A stretch of DNA of 64,000 nt, taken from Symbiodinium natans. Taxonomy: Eukaryota > Sar > Dinophyceae > Suessiales > Symbiodiniaceae. Below the pieces are notes generated by a model, which worked only from the letters and a program-made list of their open reading frames with translations, did not search any database and was not told where the DNA came from. The stretch spans positions 188,001-252,000 of the forward strand of contig CAJNDS010002085.1 of NCBI GenBank assembly GCA_905221605.1. The letters are read 5' to 3'. Made by a program: the position numbers and the translations under genes. This document shows positions 35,165-46,023 of the stretch, piece after piece; the stretch's first letter is position 1; the number at the start of each line of letters is the position of its first letter.

Positions 35165-36484
35165 CTACATCTCGGTTTGCACTCGATCTCCGAACGTCCT
35201 AATCAAGTTTGCTGCCTGGTTTGTCTTCTCAATGCATCTCCTTTCGCCGGCCTCGTCCAGGCTGCCCAGCAACTTCTTGAGCACTTTGTTGTAGGCTTGA
35301 GGCACGCCCATCATCTTCTTGAGCATCTTCTCCATGTTCTCCCAAAACCACTTCCACGCCACCTCATGATCCATATCCCAATCTTTGGGAACCATGGACC
35401 TCAAGGAAGCCAACATCACTGCCTTGAACTGCGGAAGGAGGATCTGACCCTTGTTGTATCTGGCGAGGAGCAGAGAAAGCACATCGCACTCCTCCTGGAG
35501 ACGAGTGGTATTGGCCACATTCGTCGCCATGCCATCGAAGCGTTCGAGGACGATGTGCATCCACTTGCTGTCGGCGAAACCCATCACCGCCACGTTGAAG
35601 AGGAACATCTCATTGAAAGTGGCTGGCACCTTGACTTCACCGAGACCGACGAAAGCCGTGTCATCCTCATCCACCCTGCCCTTGGATTTCTGGCCCTTCT
35701 CGCCGGAGGAGGCCGCTGTATCCTCCGTTTCCGCCGAAATTTGCCTTTGCTTGTCCGATGGCGATGAGATTGACTCGTCTTGCTCTGGCTCCACGTCGTC
35801 CGGTGTTTCTGAGGGCACCTCGACATGGTGGTGGTTGGCAATCTTCCAGCTGCGCTGGATGATTTTGATCCGCGTGCCCAGCTCGTTGCGGCAGTACACA
35901 ATGGCACCACCGATGTAGTTGAGCATCGCGACCATCCCTGCGCGAACCTCTGGAGTGAATTCCCGGCCCAGCTCAGCATCCATGTTGTTCAAGATGGCAC
36001 CTGCGAAGATTGCCAGCCTTGCCGGAGTTACTTCGCGATCCAGGTGCTGAAATCCGAGAGTCTCCACCGAAGATTTCAGAGCAGACGGGTTGTTGCTCAT
36101 GGAAAACATGTTGCTCAGGGTGTTGGTGAAGGTCAGCGCAAAGATGGTTCTCGGAGTCTTGAACATCGACCGCATGCCCGGCGCATCCTCGAAGATGGCA
36201 TCGTAGATGGCCAGGCCTGCGAGTTCGGCCGTCGTGAACTTGGCAAGGAAGTCCTGCCAAGACTGGCGTATCTCTTCTGCCACAGCCTCCGGCAACTTCA
36301 GCTCCTCGAGCTCATCCTCGTGCACTCTCTGGTACTTCTGGATGGTGGTGTCGTTGAGCTCGTTGCTGGTGCACTGGCTATCTTCACAGAGATCCTGCGA
36401 GGCTGCATCTTCTTCGAGATCCCCCGTCGCCTCCCCGGAGCTGTCGGAAAAGTCCGAACTATCCTGGGTTGGCCTTTCAACACC
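35165..36484 (-). CDS. Acidic two-globin-domain protein, copy A (large exon)
   Basis: One open exon of 1320 nt, read after a TTTTTTCAG acceptor at 36493-36485 and ending in TAG. An acidic Ser/Glu-rich leader (about residues 1-55) precedes a globin fold containing AIFEDAPGM and GFQHLDREV (the His is the probable proximal ligand) and GGAIVYCRNELG. A second globin-like segment follows, starting IIQRSWKIA, split by a 60-residue acidic linker, and continuing FNEMFLFN through SLRSMVPKDWD. Haem or oxygen/NO sensing is inferred from the fold. The first exon may be 36646-36620 (starts MSELSET), joined across an AT/AAAT-rich intron by a GA-AG junction; this is uncertain. The gene lies 0.9 kb upstream of channel copy A on the same strand. 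It lacks all seven introns of copy B. Confidence 0.8.
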   Translation of the reverse strand, partial: GVERPTQDSSDFSDSSGEATGDLEEDAASQDLCEDSQCTSNELNDTTIQKYQRVHEDELEELKLPEAVAEEIRQSWQDFLAKFTTAELAGLAIYDAIFEDAPGMRSMFKTPRTIFALTFTNTLSNMFSMSNNPSALKSSVETLGFQHLDREVTPARLAIFAGAILNNMDAELGREFTPEVRAGMVAMLNYIGGAIVYCRNELGTRIKIIQRSWKIANHHHVEVPSETPDDVEPEQDESISSPSDKQRQISAETEDTAASSGEKGQKSKGRVDEDDTAFVGLGEVKVPATFNEMFLFNVAVMGFADSKWMHIVLERFDGMATNVANTTRLQEECDVLSLLLARYNKGQILLPQFKAVMLASLRSMVPKDWDMDHEVAWKWFWENMEKMLKKMMGVPQAYNKVLKKLLGSLDEAGERRCIEKTNQAANLIRTFGDRVQTEM

Positions 36485-36496
36485 CTGAAAAAACAA

Positions 36497-36565
36497 ATCT
36501 ATATATATATATATGTATACATAAATAAATAAATAAATAAATAAATATATATATATATATATATG
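36497..36565. repeat. TA and AAAT microsatellite in the putative first intron of globin copy A
   Basis: (TA)n, (AAAT)n, (TA)n, just upstream of the TTTTTTCAG acceptor. Confidence 0.9.
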
Positions 36566-37312
36566 GATAGGGTCCCTTATATGCCCAAGAAGGCAAAGAA
36601 GGCAACATGTCCCAAACTCCAACCTAGTTTCGGAAAGTTCGGACATCACACACGGCACTGGGTAGGGTGATGCACACACCCCCAGCTACAGCCAGCCAGT
36701 TCAATACTGGAGGCCCCACTCCCCGCTTAAAACGGAGCTTGAGCCGCGGCGGCCCATTTTTGGGTTGGGGGGTCATGCTGAGGCGGGAAGTAGCAGTTTG
36801 GGGTTTGGGGTTTGGGGTTTAGGGTTTAGGGTTGTGCAGCCGTGACAGGTTTTAAACAGTACTTACCGTGTTCGGACGGAGTTCGATGCGTGGTGTTGGA
36901 AGATCAAGCTGTGCAGCAACCCTAAACCCGTAAAGATGGAACCGAACCAGGTGCAGGGCCCGCCAGCGCAGCTTCCTCGCTCTCTCCCTTGGGTAGATGT
37001 GTCAACCTAAGGGTCCATGCGCCTAAAGAAGGGTTTAGGGCTTAGGGTTTGAATACTTGGGCCGTACAGTACTTGCAATTTTGTTCATGGACTTTTTGTC
37101 GCCGAAGTGTAGAACTTAGGGTAAAGTGTCAATCCCACACCTGGAAGGCCTAAACCCTAAACCCTACACCCTGCACCCTAAACCTTCAAACACCTCACTC
37201 CAAAACACCAGCCAACAACTCCAACCCTCTACCCCTCGTCTTTGCATCAGGACTCCTCCACGCCAACCCCTTCCCCCCTCCCCCCTAAAAAACCCTAAAC
37301 CCTTAACCCCAA

Positions 37313-37735
37313 ACCCTAAACCCTAAACCCCTAACCCTAAACCCTAAACCCTAAACCCTAAACCCTAAACCCTAAACCCTAAACCCTAAACCCCTAACCC
37401 CAAACCCTAAACCCTTACCAGCCTCCGGCCCCGGTTGCGCAGCGGCCAGGCCGACCGAGGCTCTGATTCCAGTCTTTGGGCCTGGTGTCAGGGTAGGGTT
37501 TAGGGTTTAGGGTTTAGGGTTTAGGGTTTAGGGTTTAGGGTTTAGGGTTTAGGGTTTAGGGTTTAGGGTTTAGGGTTTAGGGTTTAGGGTTAGGGTTCAG
37601 GGTTTAGGGTTTAGGGTTTAGGGGTTAGGGGTTTAGGGGTTTAGGGTTTTAGGGGTTTAGGGGGTTCGGGGTTTAGGGGTTTAGGGGTTTAGGGGTTTAG
37701 GCTTAGGGTTTTAGGGCTTTCGGGCTTAAGTTTTT
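37313..37735. repeat. Head-to-head telomere-like arrays
   Basis: CCCTAAA units (37313-37415), then an 80-bp GC-rich spacer, then TTTAGGG units degrading to TTTAGGGG (37496-37735). Confidence 0.92.
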
Positions 37736-37759
37736 CGGCTTTAGGGTTCTACAGAGCAG

Positions 37760-37893
37760 CTTGGAGGTTCATGTGTAGTTCCCAGTGGGGTGATAAGTAG
37801 GCTAGCTATGCTTCTGACTGGTTATCACCAGATTTGTGGCCCTACTTCTACCTGCCCTAAACCCGAAACCCTTGAACCCTAAACCTTCAAGTA
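37760..37893. mobile_element. Foldback element carrying telomere-like units, short form
   Basis: CTTGGAGGTTCATGTGTAG start and AACCTTCAAGTA end. CCCTAAACCCGAAACCC sits in the right arm. Confidence 0.65.
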
Positions 37894-38722
37894 GGGCTTT
37901 GGGGAACGGAGTCGACACTCGCAGACCGGACGTGTCGCGAGTTGATGATTGGGGTTGCTGGCGTGGGAAAGCGTGGCACCTTGTGGGGGTTTACGATATT
38001 TGGGGTACTTTACTGGGTCCTTCTTGAAGGATTCTACTATTTGGGGCTCTACACGGGTCCCCTATCTTCGTAAACCCCCTTGTTGCAGGGGCCTTAGTGG
38101 TTGGGTATTCAGACCCCATGAGGCCTAAACCCTAAACCCCAAACCCGGTCTTGCGCCTGCCGCGGAGCAGAACCAGCTGCCGCTGCAAACGCTGCAGTTG
38201 CACACGCTGCCGCTGCAGCCGGCGCAGCACGCGCAGCTGCAGCAACCTGGGAATCTTTTAGGGTGTAGGGATTTAGGGTTTAGGGCGATTCGAAGCCGCC
38301 TCAACCGCATTATGCCCTGGGGGACGTGCCTGCGCTTCAGCGAAGCAAGCACGCGCACTATACTAGCCGCTCCCAGATTTCATGCCAGGTACGCAAGAAC
38401 GAAGGCAAGGGTCATTGTTCCCGACAACAGAGCCGATACTCCCAAACTCTCTAAATTCCATTCTCTGCTTCATGGCCGTCGAAAGCTTCTGTTGACAAGG
38501 CAACCTGACAAGTTGTGAACCCTAAGTCTTAAGCCCCAAGCCCGGGCCAGAACCAACGGTTTCCTAACGAATCTGAGGCCCCCTGGCTCCTTGCAAAGCA
38601 ACTCTTCGGCGTGGGATGTCCCACACCCACACCCTGAGTTCTAAGCCCTGCAACTTACATCCAAGCCCTTCTTAGACCCCATACAAGTCCTCAACCGTAG
38701 AGCCTAGACAGGACCTAGGTCC

Positions 38723-38872
38723 CTAACCCTAAACCCTAAAACCTAAACCCTAAACCGCCTAAACCCTAAACCCTAAACCCTAAACCCTAAACCCTAACCC
38801 CTAAACCCTAACCCTAAACCCTAAGCCCTAAGCCCTAAACCCTGAACCCTAAACCCTAAACCCAAACCCTAT
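38723..38872. repeat. Telomere-like array CCCTAAA with variants
   Basis: About 20 mixed units lying directly 5' of the 38889 exon candidate. Confidence 0.9.
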
Positions 38873-38888
38873 CGTCCAGGGCCCCAAG

Positions 38889-39480
38889 CTGCGAGTCCAA
38901 TCATTCGGGAAAGCCGAAGCCGATAGTGTGGCCGTCAAAGGCACCTGTCAACATCAGAGGACGTTCGCCCGGTGCAGACAGGTGAGTACATGAGAGCTCC
39001 AGCTACCTCATTCAACGAAGCCATCTCACCCTAACCCTAAGCCCTAAACCCTAAACCCTAAACCCCTAAGCCCCCTAAACCTTGGCGATGCTTCTCTCAT
39101 TTTCCTTGGATTTCCGCGACCATCGGACAGACCCTGGGCTGCTGAAAAAGGTGCCTGTTGCTTTGCGGCCTTGGGTAAGCAGGTTTAGGGTTTAGGGTTT
39201 GGGGTTTAAGGTTTAAGGTTGTAGATAGGTTCCTCTTAGAACCCAGCCCACCCAGATGACTCCAGGCTCGTGAAGAACCTGTCTACTGGCTCTGTAAGCT
39301 TCTGAAATCTGATGCACGGAAGCTTCATGCAACAGGCTCGGAGCAGCAGCACGATGCGGCGAAGTCTGGCGCAGTGCTGCTATCAGATAATGCCTACCAC
39401 GTGAGCAACAATTCGCTCAAGGTGGAGTGCAGGAACGTGAGAGCCTTTCAGCCGCCTTTATACATCGGGTCCGTTGGGTC
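38889..39480 (+). CDS. Unidentified plus-strand gene, copy B exons
   Basis: Three in-phase exon candidates. 38889-38981 ends in RCRQ before a GTGAGT donor. About 39087-39174 contains LLKKVPVALRPW before GTAAGC. 39266 to about 39470 follows CTCCAG and contains AREEPVYWLCKLLKSDA and LSDNAYHVSNNSLKVECRN. The 91-bp intron 39175-39265 contains a telomere-like run. A further exon, 39497 to about 39600 (QPDWMLASCLL), probably follows. Related sequence lies about 10.8-11.2 kb upstream, which argues for real coding. I do not recognise the family. Start, stop and exact outer edges are unresolved. Confidence 0.5.
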
Positions 39481-39889
39481 CGTTGGGTAGGTTGGGCTGA
39501 CACCCCTGCAAGCCCGTGAGGCAAAGCACCCCCGACTTCAGCCAGATTGGATGCTTGCCTCTTGTTTGCTCACAGCCTGCCTCGCTTGGATCCTGTTTTA
39601 AGAAGGGTTTAGGGTTTAGGGATCAGGGTTTTAGGGAGCACTGGACTAAACCAAACTGGGCCACACAGCATGCCCTTCACCGTCAATCGCCTTGTCCCGA
39701 TCTCATCCCAGCGAAGCAAAACGGGGGGGTGGAACAACAAACCGCCTAACCCAAGGGTCCATGCACCTCATTCTCAGATGGGGGTTTGCGAAATTAGGGT
39801 TACCTGAGTAGGGTCCTTGTTAGAAGGGAATCCTACTATGTTATGCGGGTCTATTTAACGGTTCCCCGACCCTAAACCCTAAACGAGTT

Positions 39890-39985
39890 CATAAGCCCAA
39901 ATGAAGTGCACACTGTCAGTTCCATAGGGGATTCCAGTCTCCCAAAAAGTGTAAAGCGTGCTCACTCAGCTACTAAGCTACTGAG
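39890..39985. mobile_element. Relative of globin-B intron 7 element
   Basis: GAGTTCATAAGCCC, CTGTCAGTTCCATAGGGGAT and AAAAAGTGTAAAGCGTGCTC, ending GCTACTGAGG. Confidence 0.62.
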
Positions 39986-41044
39986 GTTCATGGACGCTCA
40001 GGGAAACACCATTTCTGGTGACAATGTGGCGCGTGCGTGTTTCGACTCTCCCGGAGGGTTAAGGTAGCGCTTCCTCTACGAGAGCCTACATGCAAAAACA
40101 AGTCACTCACAACATCACATAACATAAACATAAATGCAGAACTTAACATAACATGACATAGAAAGCTTACGATCATCAACGCTCCAGAGCCCTCAGAGAA
40201 AGGCAGATGTCTGTGTCGGGGGCATGGCTTCACCACTCGCCAACACAAAGTCTGCATGCCTCCAAACGCAAAAGCACATGGGGGACACACGACCTTCCGT
40301 GGAAACCTTTGAACTCCTTGTTTTGAGCCCGGACTCATAGCATGAACCACAATCCGTTAAACGCCCCACCCTAAACCCTAAACCCTAAACCCTAAACCCT
40401 AAACCCTGAACTCTCGAACCGCCTCAGGGCTTCTCCGGTCTTCTTGTCTGGTCGGTCTCCCCGATGTGGGAAGCTGGAAACGGAATTGGGCGGGCTCGCT
40501 AAAATGCCTTCACAGGACCCCCCTAAAGCCTAAAGCCAACATCCTGTCGGCCCTAAACTCCCAAGAGCCCTATACCCCTAAACCCCTAAACCCCTAAACG
40601 GCCCTAAACCCTACTTCCTATGAAGGCGGTGCGGCGCCACCCACCAGTCTGTGTTCTTGGCATGCCAGCTGTGCTTTCCCCCAAGTGGTCCAGATGCCCC
40701 CAGCGTGTCCGAGTTCAGAGTTAGGGGTTTAGGGTTTAGGGATAGGGAGCTCTGGTGTCCCTTTGGGGCTATATCCCCAGCTTGCGCAGTAACCTGGGTT
40801 GAAAAGAGGGTGGCCCTGTTTTTGCTTAAAGGGGCTTCAGAAAGGGAACCTAAACCCCCAAAAAGGAAGTGAGAGGGCCCAGTGTTCAGAGTTCCGCACG
40901 CTGTAAAGTGACCTCGACCAAAGGGGGCGAGACGTACTTCGGGTTTTTCTACAAACCCTTTCGGTTCTTAAGGCAAACAAGGATGTGAGCCCCCGCGTGG
41001 GCCCCCTGTACAGCCGGAGGTGTCAGCAAAGGTGCTGCTGAGGT

Positions 41045-41217
41045 CTACTTGGAGGTTCATGGTACTTAATAATCCAATTATAACTGTGCTTGTCACCCAA
41101 TCATAGCCACAGTGGGGCACTTAAGGGGCTTGTAAGCGGGTTATAGGTACCCTAAACCCTAAACCCTAACCCTAAACCCTAAATCATTGGCTAATACGTC
41201 CCATGAACCTCCACGTA
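41045..41217. mobile_element. Foldback element carrying telomere-like units
   Basis: TACTTGGAGGTTCATGGTACT start and CCATGAACCTCCACGTA end. Five CCCTAA(A) units lie at 41151-41184, where the right arm should read GGGTTATAAGTAC. Confidence 0.75.
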
Positions 41218-41726
41218 GGGCGTCAGGCTGCTGAGCTACGCGCCTGCGACGTGCGTCGTCAAGAGGGCAAAGCGTGACAGGGCTTCGAATGAGAAAGTCC
41301 CCAATCGTGCCTAAACCCTAAACTCTAACCCCTAAACCCTAAACCCTAAACCCTAAACCTAAAAAATAAACAACCCTAAACCCTAAAACCTCGAGGATTT
41401 AGGGATGTCCCCGCCCTCCGGCAACATCACGTCGAGACCTGAACAGCAGGAATGGATGCTTCCTTGGCAGTCGTCCCGACTCCCTCTTTGCGAGATGTCA
41501 AACGCCCTGCAGCTCTAAACCCACATCAATACACAATGCTTCCTGGAGCTCCCTTCTGCTTCGCGAGGCGCGCCTTAGTGGATGCTGCATAAGCGAACGA
41601 TCGCCAAGGGCTGTGCCACGCGGCCATGCCCCGCAACAGCCAGAAGCAACAAACTGACTGTTGCATGGAACAACTGTAAAGCCCCCCCCCCCCCCCCATG
41701 GCCTTCTTTCTTTCCTACAGTAGTTC

Positions 41727-41822
41727 ACGGTTGGGATAGTATTACAAACTGAAGTTTCTATTCCTTAGAGAGTCGAAGTACCCTTAAACATAAAAAAAGG
41801 TTGCCCCACTATGACAAAGTCT
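41727..41822. mobile_element. Solo relative of the channel globin intron 2 element
   Basis: GGTTGGGATAGTATTACAAA, AGTACCCTTAAACATAAAAAA and GACAAAG, followed by a CT microsatellite (41819-41857). Confidence 0.65.
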
Positions 41823-42228
41823 CTCTCTCTCTCTGTCTCTCTCTCTCTCTCTCTCTGCGAAACTAGGCTGTCCGTTCCAACACATGGTGCACCTGGAGCC
41901 TTCATCCTAAGTGTTGGCCCCTGAGATCGGAACGAGGGGGAGCCCTACATGCGAGATGGGAGCATGGCACGCTTTCTTCATAAAATGCCGGAATTCCAGG
42001 CGCCTTTTGCCCTTCAGGGCTGTAGGCACTGGCCTCTCACGGAACCGCTGGAAGAAACCAGGCCGCAGGAACATCAAGTCAAGTCAAGTGTGCCAGCTGT
42101 GCCGTAGCTGACGCCCTTCGCAACCGGAGGCTCGCATTGGGAACCTTGTCGCCTGTCAAAGGGGGATGCAAGTCCGGTCGGACTAGAAACTCAGCGCTCG
42201 GCACACCTCATAGCTCATTGGCTCTGTC

Positions 42229-42346
42229 TACTTGGAGCTACATGGTGCTTACAGCCCAAAAGTAAGTGTGCTTACCGCACTCGTAAGCCCCTTAATACCC
42301 CTAAACCCTAAACCCTAAACCCTGAAGTACCATGAACCTCCAAGTA
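42229..42346. mobile_element. Foldback element at the 3' end of channel copy B
   Basis: TACTTGGAGCTACATGGT...TACCATGAACCTCCAAGTA, with three CCCTAAA units in the right arm. It lies about 20 bp beyond the stop codon of copy B, in sequence otherwise alignable to copy A near 31690. Confidence 0.72.
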
Positions 42347-42364
42347 GTCACCCATAGTCAGACT

Positions 42365-45282
42365 CTAGTCCGAGAATGTCGATGCAGGCTTTGAGCTCAT
42401 CACGCTGGGCATCTGCGACCCGTTCTTGACATTGATGCCTCTGCCTGGGAAGGGTTTAGGGTTAGGGTTCGGGGTTCAGGGTTCAGGGTTCCGGTTCAGG
42501 GTTCAGGGTTCAGGGTTCAGCCCAGTACACCCTATTGTCCTAAGGGAGCCCTCGTTGGGGGTTCGTTGGAACCCCCCAAAAGAAAGGGCAAAAGGGTACC
42601 ACCAGGCTGGCAAGCGGCTGTTTGCCATCTTGGTCAGCAGCTTCTCCATGCTCGCCAGCCGGTTCTCGACGTGCTGCAGCTTCTCTTCCACGCTCTCCTC
42701 CTTGGTAGCCCAGTGACCATACTATCATAAGGGCACCCTTGTTTTGGTTACTATAGGAACCCAGAGCAAATGAAGGGTCAAGGGTACCACTGGGCAACCA
42801 AGCTTCCACCTTCCGGTCGTCCTCCGGCCACGGAACTGATGGCGCCGTGGGGCCGCCGTATCGGAGGATGGAGTCCTCCGTCACCGTGTGCTCATTCGCC
42901 GGCTCGTGGATCTGAATGCCGCCGGCTGGGCCGAGGTCGCCTTCGTTGAACTCCAGGCGGTCCTCTAAATTCAGCGTGCGCAGGAACTTTGCGAACCGAG
43001 CCGGGCGAGCTTCTGCCAGCACGGACACGACCACACCAGCTCGATTGAGTCGAGCGAAGCCCGTCATGTCGGCGAACATGCTGCTATAGGATTCCGCAAG
43101 CTGGGCGATCAGGAGGTTCATGAGGAAGACGGTGGCCAGCGCCATGAAGAGGGTCAGGCAAATGAAGATGGGCAGGTCTTTCTTGGTGGCGTCGAAATCC
43201 GAGGCTGGGAACATCCCGAAGGCCATCTGCGTCAGCGCGCTGACCCACGTCATGGCGCCGTCAAACTCCACTAAGTTGTGCTGCAAGGAACTCAATGCCG
43301 TGGAGAAGGTCAGGATGAGGAACGTCAGCGCAAGGAGGAACAGGCCCACCTCCACAACGACCCAGCCGCAAACCAGCAAGAACGCCGACAGCCGCATGGA
43401 GAAGACGGTGCAGTCGGTCAAAAGCAGCCAGAACAGCACCATGCCGATGGCGGAGAAGATCGAGTACATCCGGATCTCCTCTTCCACTCCACAATGTGTA
43501 GTGAAGAGCTGGCTGTGGGTGTGACTGTCCGTCCACTTGGAAGCACACCGTAGGATGGGCTCGAAGAAGAGCATCAAGATCAAGACCCAGGTCAGGGCGA
43601 GTCGACCGAGCTGCTTGAAATCCGTGAAGGATTTCGGGATGGAAATGGTGGAAGTCCTGATCACCTTGCCGCGATAGATTTCCGAGGCGATGTCCCTGAC
43701 CAAACTGTACAGGCCACACAAGCTTGCCAGGTACAACCACATGCGCAGCACAAAGCGTGAACAGTTTGTCTCGAAGGATTCTTCGACACCGGTCTGCTCT
43801 TTCAGAATGGACTGGCTCACGAAGAAGACGGCAAGCGTTATGAGGAACCAGAACTTGTTCCGGAGGAACTGGAATGCGGCGAACCGACTCCAGATCAGGT
43901 CCGTCGTCAAGGCGACGACGAGATGGCTCATGATCTTCGGGTCTTTGTACTGCACAAGCCATTGGAGTGTAGGGCTGAACACGCCTGTGCTGTCCTGCAC
44001 CAGGTGCTTGATGTAGAGGTTGACGCGGCGGCTGCCATCTTTTGTCAACCTGGAGCGCCAAACCAGACCATCCAAGAGAGCGATCAGCAGACTTGGAGCA
44101 CTCATGCACATCTTCTGCACAATCTCAGGATGGCGGGTGAACAAGGCTTCACAGCCGTAGTAGTACACATCACGGTCGGCCCGGATGGTCAGCAAGTCCT
44201 CTATGATGGCCTTTGCGCAGCTGAGCCTGCCACTGTCGATGGCCCAGTACAAAGGCGAGATCGTCTGGGTACCCACGGATACGCTCAGCACCCTCATGGC
44301 CCTCTTTCCGCGTGCAGCCACTGCCACGGCTTGCCGAACCGCTGACTCCTGATTGGTGTTGATCGCCTTCATCACGACCGTCGACCCTTCGAGGATGACG
44401 CGGGTCAGAATCTTGGTGATCAGCGTCAGCGACCAGCGGAAGGCAGTCGATTCACCGTTACAAAGATCGTCGATCGCCTCGCAGTAGGCTTGGACCATGG
44501 GCGGAAAGTACTCGGTGGGCACGCCATACCTGGTTCATGGCTGGGATAGCATTCAAAACCCTTTAACTTACATTCCTTATGGGGTTACTAAGTACCCTTA
44601 AACATGCAAAAAAAAATGTTACCCCAACTCTGACAAAGATACCCCACGTGGCGCAGGCCAAGGCTTGAGATGTCGTCCACAAGCTGCTGCGTGTTCTCGT
44701 AGATGTCAAGGGTCATCTCCATGATCTTGTCTGCGATGTAGTACATCCTCTACAAAGAGGGGCCCCCTAGTTGTAAGTAGAGTTCTAAGAACCCTAAATT
44801 GGGTTATAAGGATCCTAACTTAGGTTATAATTCGGTTATAAGTCCCTTGACTACAGTTAAATTGAAGGGCCCCTCCTTGTACTATTTGCTCGAGAAACCT
44901 GCAAAGAATATGACAAACAATAACCCCCCTATTACCCTTATAGGGAAGAATCATGTACATTTTCTTCAGGGGCTTCTTACGCAAACAGCAGTCTCTACTT
45001 TTTGCGTGAGAACACCAAAAACAAAGCAAATAATACGCCCCTCCCTTATAGGGAAGAATCGTAAACTTTTCTTTTTGGGGGGGGAGGGGGGTTCCCTAAA
45101 CCCTAAACCCTAAACCCTAAACCCTAAACCCTAAACCCTAAACCCTAAACCCTAAACCCTAAACCCTAAACCCTAAACCCTACAGCAGTCCTGGTAGAGG
45201 ATTGCTTCATGAAGTTCTCGGCGCTCGGTGCGAGCTCGAAGAAGCGCTCGAAGACGGCTTGCCGGGTCTGCTGGATGCTGGC
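42365..45282 (-). CDS. Globin-ankyrin-like-ion channel fusion protein, copy B (5' partial)
   Basis: This is the tandem paralogue of the 31.7-34.3 kb gene, differing at scattered codons. Five exons: 45282-45191, 44747-44643, 44529-42807, 42700-42619 and 42444-42365 (2082 nt, 694 codons with TAG). Domain order matches copy A: globin, ankyrin-like, six hydrophobic segments, coiled coil. Two introns are absent from copy A. One at 42806-42701 interrupts the acidic linker just before the coiled coil, and splicing restores V-E-E-S exactly. One at 42618-42445 splits the extreme C-terminus. The last exon ends SKPASTFSD, comparable to SKAPSTCSDISQ in copy A. Unspliced reading would shift frame and give a false tail. 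Intron 1 of this copy carries a 90-bp telomere-like array. No upstream exon with a start codon was found. Confidence 0.82.
42445..42618 (-). mobile_element. Introner plus telomere-like tract, last intron of channel copy B (GC-AG)
   Basis: Contains a degenerate relative of the 42701 element (42517-42614) and then GGGTTCAGG/TTTAGGG units. Target-like flanks are CTGC/CGGC. Splicing joins the coiled-coil exon to the terminal exon in frame. Confidence 0.7.
42701..42806 (-). mobile_element. Introner in channel copy B, absent from copy A (GA-AG)
   Basis: The element CTTGGTAGCCCAGTG...CACTGGGCAACCAAG (42701-42802) has about 15-bp inverted ends. It is followed by CTTC and preceded by CCTC, a one-mismatch 4-bp target copy. 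Copy A (31837-31850) has the empty site. Relatives are at 29432-29537, 42517-42614 and 60270-60344. Confidence 0.88.
44530..44642 (-). mobile_element. Introner, globin intron 2 of channel copy B (GT-AG)
   Basis: Exact ATAC target copies flank CTGGTTCATGGCTGGGATAG...CTCTGACAAAG. The same intron is in copy A at 33564-33725, longer by an internal partial duplication. A solo relative lies at 41727-41822. Confidence 0.8.
44748..45190 (-). mobile_element. Composite intron 1 of channel copy B, with telomere-like array (GA-AG)
   Basis: Same element order as copy A: GGGGCCCC palindrome 44751-44878, then two TTTGCTCGAG/TTTGCGTGAG elements. The last element's end is replaced by 13 CCCTAAA units (45092-45182) between GGTTC and CAGCAGTCC. 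Confidence 0.75.
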
Positions 45283-45846
45283 CTTGGGGTTTAGGGTTTA
45301 GGGTTTAGGGTTTGGGGTTTAGGGTTTGGGGTTTGGGGTTTGGGGTTTGGGGTTTGGGGTTTGGGGTTTAGGATCGGGTGCGGACATTCAGAAGCAAAGT
45401 CTGGACACACATGCAACAAAGTAGGCTAGCCCGACAGGGCAGTGCGAAATTTCCAAATGTGAGACAAAACCATTCAGCACACTCGCAAACAACTCAGGCA
45501 ATCAAATGAATCAAATGTAGTTGCCTACTTCACTGTAGTGGGTAGGTTGGGCGACGTGCTATATCGGATATATCAGGAGAAGATATTGGCAATTGCTTAA
45601 GCTCCTGTATCCCGATAGGGCCGACACCCACAGCAACCTGTGGCCACAAACTTAAAATTCAAAATCGCAAAAACCTCTGTCTCCCTTCGCCAGCCAAAAG
45701 CCTCTCAAATGTCCCCCAAGACTTTTGAGTAACGGACTTCGTGACTCTGAGGCTGCCGACACACATGCAACTTCCCTTGGAGGACACTGACCTCCTTTAA
45801 AACTCTCAAGGGCAGGCAAGGGTTTATGGTTCAGGGTTCGGGTGTA

Positions 45847-45993
45847 TACTTGAAGGTTCATGGTACTTAGCAACCAATTATAACCGTGCTTATTATAGCT
45901 GTACTTATAATCATATTAGGGCACTTAGGGGGCTTATAAGTGGGTTCTAAGAACAGTTATAATTGGTTAATAAGTACCATGAACCACCAAGTA
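45847..45993. mobile_element. Foldback element downstream of globin copy B
   Basis: TACTTGAAGGTTCATGGTACT...AGTACCATGAACCACCAAGTA, 30 bp past the truncated C-terminus of the gene. No equivalent beside copy A. Confidence 0.75.
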
Positions 45994-46023
45994 GGATTTA
46001 AGGTTCTGCTGGTTTGTGTTCTC

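Noticed and set aside
35177-36532. Plus-strand frames of up to 235 codons across globin copy A
   Set aside because: They are antisense shadows; the minus frame has globin motifs and matches spliced copy B.
36485-36679. N-terminal extension of globin copy A rich in Ile-Tyr repeats
   Set aside because: It is translation of TA and AAAT microsatellite in an intron; a TTTTTTCAG acceptor precedes the acidic leader.
42540-42806. Continuation of the channel-B frame through 42806 into a 50-residue tail
   Set aside because: That tail is unspliced intron plus a shifted frame; removing the 106-nt intron restores the copy A sequence.
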